Source: an uncultured Tateyamaria sp. (GTDB lineage Bacteria > Pseudomonadota > Alphaproteobacteria > Rhodobacterales > Rhodobacteraceae). From it: a DNA stretch of 64,000 bases. A program made the position numbers and the translations under genes. Each line of letters starts with the position of its first letter. Position 1 is the stretch's first letter. The DNA lies in the NCBI RefSeq assembly GCF_947503415.1, contig NZ_CANNDS010000001.1, forward strand, positions 1,088,501 through 1,152,500. The letters run 5' to 3'. Shown here one piece after another: positions 63,417 through 64,000 of this stretch. Under the pieces are notes generated by a model. That model was not told the origin of the DNA, searched no databases, and saw only the letters and a list, made by a program, of their open reading frames with translations.

Positions 63417-64000
63417 GCCCAGTTCCCCTTGGACATGAGGCCCAGAATTTCCAGCTGACGCCAGTTGATGTATTTTTCGGACCACTTGCACCACAGGTCC
63501 GGATCATCGCGCAGGCTGGCGGCATAGGCCTTGTATTCCACCGATGCGGCGTAGTGCTGCTTGCGCTCCAGTTCTTCGGCCGCCTTGGCCGTAAACGTGT
63601 CGAGGAACTTCGTATGCAGAAGAACGCCCGAAGCTTTCTCTCCGCCCCACTCGTCATAGACCTGATTCAATCCGCGCGGCAGCAGTGTGTGTGTCGAACT
63701 TGCATAGGCGTAACGGCGGTTCCATTTGACCAACGGAATTTTGTTCAGCGCAGGCGCACGCTCCGGCTGGTCCGGGAAAAACACGCGCGCGCGTGGACCG
63801 CCCTGGATCCACAGATTGCCCATGCTGTGGTTCTTGGAGATCGTGTAATTTCCGCTGTCGAACCAACTGGCGATTTCCATCGGGTTCTGTCCAGCAACGT
63901 ACGGTTGTTCGTCCAATCGACCCTTGGGATACATATCCAGCAGCATGGCCGAAAAGGACCGGATCGAAGATGCGTCCAACCAATCCGTAAGCGCTCTGAG
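63413..64000 (-). CDS. GT2-like glycosyltransferase-family protein (C-terminal part, cut by window edge)
   Basis: The minus-strand frame is open to the window edge. The visible 195 residues include SFSAMLLDMYPKGRLDEQPY, NHSMGNLWIQGGPRARVFFP, SSTHTLLPRGLNQVYDEWGG and LHTKFLDTFTAKAAEELERKQHY. This resembles the C-terminal part of rhodobacterial family 2-type glycosyltransferase proteins (DUF4422-like group is not seen). No catalytic DxD is in the visible part. It overlaps the branching-enzyme gene by 4 bases and is upstream in the same leftward operon. Confidence 0.7.
   Translation of the reverse strand, partial: LRALTDWLDASSIRSFSAMLLDMYPKGRLDEQPYVAGQNPMEIASWFDSGNYTISKNHSMGNLWIQGGPRARVFFPDQPERAPALNKIPLVKWNRRYAYASSTHTLLPRGLNQVYDEWGGEKASGVLLHTKFLDTFTAKAAEELERKQHYAASVEYKAYAASLRDDPDLWCKWSEKYINWRQLEILGLMSKGNWA

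Overview
The window reads as a chromosomal segment of a marine-type alphaproteobacterium of the order Rhodobacterales (Roseobacter group). This rests on high GC, dense head-to-tail genes with ATGA/GTGA/TGATG overlaps, and family content: DUF2794, DUF2783, an MbfA-type iron exporter preceded by an Irr-type ICE box, a LexA box of the alphaproteobacterial GTTC-N7-GTTC form, a tripartite tricarboxylate transporter (TTT) system and a PaaX-regulated phenylacetate cluster. No rRNA, tRNA, CRISPR array, prophage or intact insertion sequence was seen.

Layout. 1-6168: an SbtA-type bicarbonate transporter fragment and a beta-carbonic anhydrase, a leucyl aminopeptidase plus NlpC/P60 hydrolase pair, a DUF2794 protein, and paaI-paaK. 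6318-10468: a regulatory patch with two AraC-type regulators, a Dps-like protein lacking most ferroxidase ligands, a small upstream ORF, a PAS protein and a probable decayed TetR gene. 10469-14890: SOS-boxed imuB without imuA or dnaE2 beside it, a TetR regulator, mbfA and an AEC transporter. 14992-18707: a five-gene overlapping string (fghA, DUF188, HAD, ornithine-cyclodeaminase-like, alpha/beta hydrolase). 18704-31233: an MFS transporter, zapE, folC-accD, a CPBP protease coupled to a very unusual ABC-like protein with a degenerate ATPase and a cyclic-nucleotide-binding domain, ilvD, a lipoprotein and two conserved proteins of unknown role.

31230-34643 is a leftward aromatic-catabolism operon (maiA, MBL-fold protein, flavin monooxygenase, DUF2783). 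34704-42901 is a carboxylate island: a leftward response regulator, histidine kinase and periplasmic binding protein, divergent from tctC-tctB-tctA, a class III CoA-transferase and a citryl-CoA-lyase-like protein. Together these could sense, import, CoA-activate and cleave a tricarboxylate or related acid. 42898-46969 (leftward) has an SDR, a zinc alcohol dehydrogenase and a fused 2-oxoacid dehydrogenase E1.

47141-55510 is the phenylacetate operon: thiolase, paaA, paaB, paaC, paaD, paaE, paaZ and paaX, with two non-canonical genes inserted. 55553-60288 holds rnd, kdsD, lptC, lptA, lptB, hpf and ptsN (LPS export and Kdo synthesis, ribosome hibernation, nitrogen PTS). The right edge, 60285-64000 leftward, carries a tandem sulfotransferase, a GT14-like branching glycosyltransferase and the end of a GT2-like protein, suggesting a sulfated surface glycan. 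The strongest candidates for undescribed biology are the pseudo-ATPase ABC/cNMP protein, the Dps-like protein without a ferroxidase centre, the mutually exclusive hairpins at the tctB ribosome binding site, and the extra genes in the paa operon.
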